A stretch of 6,313 nucleotides of DNA from Pseudomonadota bacterium. GTDB taxonomy: Bacteria > Pseudomonadota > Alphaproteobacteria > Paracaedibacterales > CAIULA01. The position numbers and the translations under genes were made by a program. Shown here one piece after another: positions 4,194 through 6,313 of this stretch. The notes beneath the pieces are model-generated. The model had not been told where the DNA came from, searched no databases, and saw only the letters and a list, made by a program, of their open reading frames with translations. The first letter of the stretch is position 1; every line of letters begins with the position of its first letter. Where the stretch lies: the NCBI GenBank assembly GCA_021804455.1, contig JAJZHT010000076.1:1-6313 (forward strand). Reading direction: 5' to 3'.

Positions 4194-6313
4194 TTAAAAG
4201 CGAGTCGCAAAACCAACCAAAACGCGTTGAACTCTATCAAACTTTTCCTTCTTGACAGGGATGGCATAATCAATCCTTAACGGACCGAAAGGAGAGGTCC
4301 ATGCAATTCCCAAGCCCACAGACTGACGTAAAGTTCTTTTATCAACAACATTCACATTTCTTCTTCCTGGGCGCCAGGCAGTACCCGCATCGGTAAAGGC
4401 AGCTCCACGAATGCCAAATTCCGTAGGTAATCCTATGGGGAACATAACCTCTGCTGTGGAGGTCCAATATCGGGTACCACCCAAAGGGTCTCCTGTGGAA
4501 AGGTCACGAGGTCCAAGGCCACCATATTCAAAACCACGCAGAGAATCAGCCCCTAAAAAGATGCTGTCTGTAACACGGATGGGTTTATGAATGCGATCCA
4601 CATTTCCTAAGGCTCCTTTAACACCCAGAACAATCTCCTCCAAAGGTGAATAATACCAGCTTCCATTTAGGTCATTTCGAAGATAACTGACATTTCCCCC
4701 TAATCCAGCATAGGTGTTACTGAGGCCAATAATATAACCGGATGTTGGATTAACCCGACTATCACGGCGGTCGTAGTTAATATTATGGGTTAAGGAAGAT
4801 GTTAACGATGTTCCAGCTTGTTCCCGAATAATGGCCGAGGCAGAGGGCGAAACATGATTGATTTGATCGTGACGCAAGCCATAAGTCCAACCTTGAGACC
4901 AATGGTCACTCAGGCGATAGCCCAATCCTAAACTAAAGCCCTTTGTAATTTGATGATAGGCACTGAAACGGGTTGAACGAACACTGAAAATATCCGCACT
5001 GGCTTGTAGGTTTCTTCCTAAGAAGTAGGGTTCAATAATACCAATATCAAAATCTTGACGTTTTTTCGCAAGAGTAAAGTCAGCATGGACGACCTGACCC
5101 TTTCCACGGAAGTTTTTCTCGACAATACGAACATTCCCTAAAGGTCCGTCCAAAGTGGAAAAACCGATGGCTAACCCCAATTCTCCTGTGGATTGTTCTT
5201 CTACTTTAACCACTAAAGTCGCCTGATCAGGAGCACTTCCTGGTTCTGTTTCAATAGAAACTGTTTTAAAATACTGTAAATCTTTTAAATTTGTTTCGGA
5301 TTGTTTGATTTTAGCCGCATTATAGGCATCTCCTTCATGGACGGTTAATTCACGACGAATAACCTCATCATGGGTTCGGCCGTTCCCAACAAAAACAATT
5401 TTTTCAATGTAAACGCGAGGGCCTTCCTTAATTTCAAAAGTGATATCGATGGTTTTGGTTTCTTGATTTTTTTCAATTTTTGGTTCAACAGCCACGAAAG
5501 CATAGCCCTGAGTTCCCGCAATATGGGTGATGTTATTAACGCTCTTTTCAATAAGCTTGCCACTAAAAACATCCTTTTCGGCAAAAGCGATTTCTTTACG
5601 AAGGTTATCAGTTTTAATGGAAGGGATGTGGGAAACGATATCAATCTTACCTACATGGTACAATTCACCTTCATCCACCGTAAAGGTTAAATAAAAATCT
5701 TTTTGGTCAGGGCTTAACTCGGCCACGGCGGATAGAATGCGAAAATCTGCAAATCCATGATCGCTGTAAAACTTGCGTAATGCTTGCTGGTCACCTATAA
5801 ACCGGTCAGGATCATAAACATCATCAACCGCAAAAAAACGGTACCAACGTGCGCGTTTGGTCAGAAGTTGCTCCTCTAACTTTTTGCTTGAGAAGTGTTT
5901 GTTCCCGATAAAGTTGACAGAACGAACATACGTTACGGCACCTTCATTAATTTCAAAGACCAGATCCACACGATTTTCAGGTAACTTAATGATTTTCGGC
6001 TCGACTTTAGCGCCAAAACGTCCCATACGCCGATAAATCTCAAGAATACGTTGTTGGGCTTCTTGAATTTTTGTTCTGGATAAAACTTCACGAGGGCGTA
6101 AACGAACCTCTTGTTCAATAACATCGTCTTTAAGTTTGCTGTTTCCTTCAAAAACAACCCTATTGATGATAGGGTTCTCATCCACAGTAATGACCAAGGT
6201 ATTTCCCTGTTGTTGGACCTGAACATCGATAAAATAACCCGTGGCAAAAAGATCTTTTAAACATTGATCCAGTTTCGCTTGGTCTATTCCTTCGCCAACT
6301 TTAACAGGTAGAT
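4194..6313 (-). CDS. bamA: Outer-membrane protein assembly factor BamA, missing its N-terminus (5' end outside window)
   Basis: BamA is the Omp85 core of the BAM complex, inserting beta-barrel proteins into the outer membrane. The open frame runs to the window edge, giving 705 residues. By eye: the rest of POTRA1 (1-47, with LFATGYF), POTRA2 (48-125, VVFEGNSKL), POTRA3 (126-216, VNFIGNKHF), POTRA4 (217-298), POTRA5 (299-373, IVFVGNGRTHDEV) and a 16-strand-type barrel (about 374-705). The loop-6 motif is SLRGFEYGG, with RGF at 592-594 (4530-4538). The chain ends in VGFATRF with the C-terminal Phe of an outer-membrane barrel. The first visible residue aligns with about E. coli residue 46, so the signal peptide and start of POTRA1 are missing only because the window ends. 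A TTG at 6195-6197 is an internal Leu in POTRA1, not the start. Glycine and aromatic content of the barrel is normal. skp follows after 5 nt. Confidence 0.98.
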   Translation of the reverse strand, partial: LPVKVGEGIDQAKLDQCLKDLFATGYFIDVQVQQQGNTLVITVDENPIINRVVFEGNSKLKDDVIEQEVRLRPREVLSRTKIQEAQQRILEIYRRMGRFGAKVEPKIIKLPENRVDLVFEINEGAVTYVRSVNFIGNKHFSSKKLEEQLLTKRARWYRFFAVDDVYDPDRFIGDQQALRKFYSDHGFADFRILSAVAELSPDQKDFYLTFTVDEGELYHVGKIDIVSHIPSIKTDNLRKEIAFAEKDVFSGKLIEKSVNNITHIAGTQGYAFVAVEPKIEKNQETKTIDITFEIKEGPRVYIEKIVFVGNGRTHDEVIRRELTVHEGDAYNAAKIKQSETNLKDLQYFKTVSIETEPGSAPDQATLVVKVEEQSTGELGLAIGFSTLDGPLGNVRIVEKNFRGKGQVVHADFTLAKKRQDFDIGIIEPYFLGRNLQASADIFSVRSTRFSAYHQITKGFSLGLGYRLSDHWSQGWTYGLRHDQINHVSPSASAIIREQAGTSLTSSLTHNINYDRRDSRVNPTSGYIIGLSNTYAGLGGNVSYLRNDLNGSWYYSPLEEIVLGVKGALGNVDRIHKPIRVTDSIFLGADSLRGFEYGGLGPRDLSTGDPLGGTRYWTSTAEVMFPIGLPTEFGIRGAAFTDAGTAWRPGRRNVNVVDKRTLRQSVGLGIAWTSPFGPLRIDYAIPVKKEKFDRVQRVLVGFATRF

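Noticed and set aside
5370..5690. Open frame of 106 codons on the plus strand
   Set aside because: It lies wholly inside bamA, antisense to well-conserved POTRA4/5 sequence, and its product has no recognisable motif. It is a shadow of the real gene.
6195..6197. TTG as the start of bamA
   Set aside because: The frame stays open to the window edge and upstream codons encode conserved POTRA1 sequence (LPVKVGEG, LFATGYF). The TTG is an internal Leu.
1..6313. A new defence, toxin or mobile system
   Set aside because: Every frame with real coding character belongs to a known housekeeping family, gaps total about 50 bases, and no transposase, integrase, att-like repeat or unknown gene is present.

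Overview
The window is a tightly packed block of seven genes, all on the minus strand, with no RNA gene, mobile element, CRISPR array or gap over 29 bases. In transcription order (right to left) it reads bamA (5' end outside the window), skp/ompH, lpxD, fabZ, lpxA, hemJ and rho (3' end outside the window). Junctions are +5, +16, +3, 0, -4 and +29 nt. No intrinsic terminator or convincing promoter was found at any junction, so the genes look like one transcription unit whose main promoter lies upstream of bamA, off the right edge.

Organism: the protein families and gene order point to a Gram-negative bacterium making lipid A. The BamA barrel, a HemJ-type protoporphyrinogen oxidase and a hemJ-rho pair suggest an Alphaproteobacterium. 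GC content estimated from a few sampled lines is about 40%, low for free-living members of the class. A host-associated low-GC lineage (Holosporales or Rickettsiales-like) is plausible but is inference only.

Right part (about 2100-6313): bamA encodes the outer-membrane protein insertase and skp a periplasmic chaperone for its clients. lpxD and lpxA encode two lipid A acyltransferases, and fabZ encodes the fatty-acid dehydratase that competes for the same (3R)-hydroxyacyl-ACP pool. This is the classic bamA-skp-lpxD-fabZ-lpxA envelope operon.

Left part (1-1260): where lpxB (often after lpxI in Alphaproteobacteria) would be expected behind lpxA, the operon instead runs through a 4-nt ATGA overlap into hemJ (haem synthesis) and then rho (transcription termination factor). 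hemJ-rho is itself a known alphaproteobacterial neighbourhood, usually near hemE, so the window appears to hold a join between two conserved blocks.

I see no new biological system here. The points worth a second look are the join itself, two His-to-Gln replacements (LpxA Q173, HemJ Q105), a Skp that looks membrane-anchored, the acyl-chain ruler residues of LpxA and LpxD, and a rho gene without room for the usual long autoregulatory leader.
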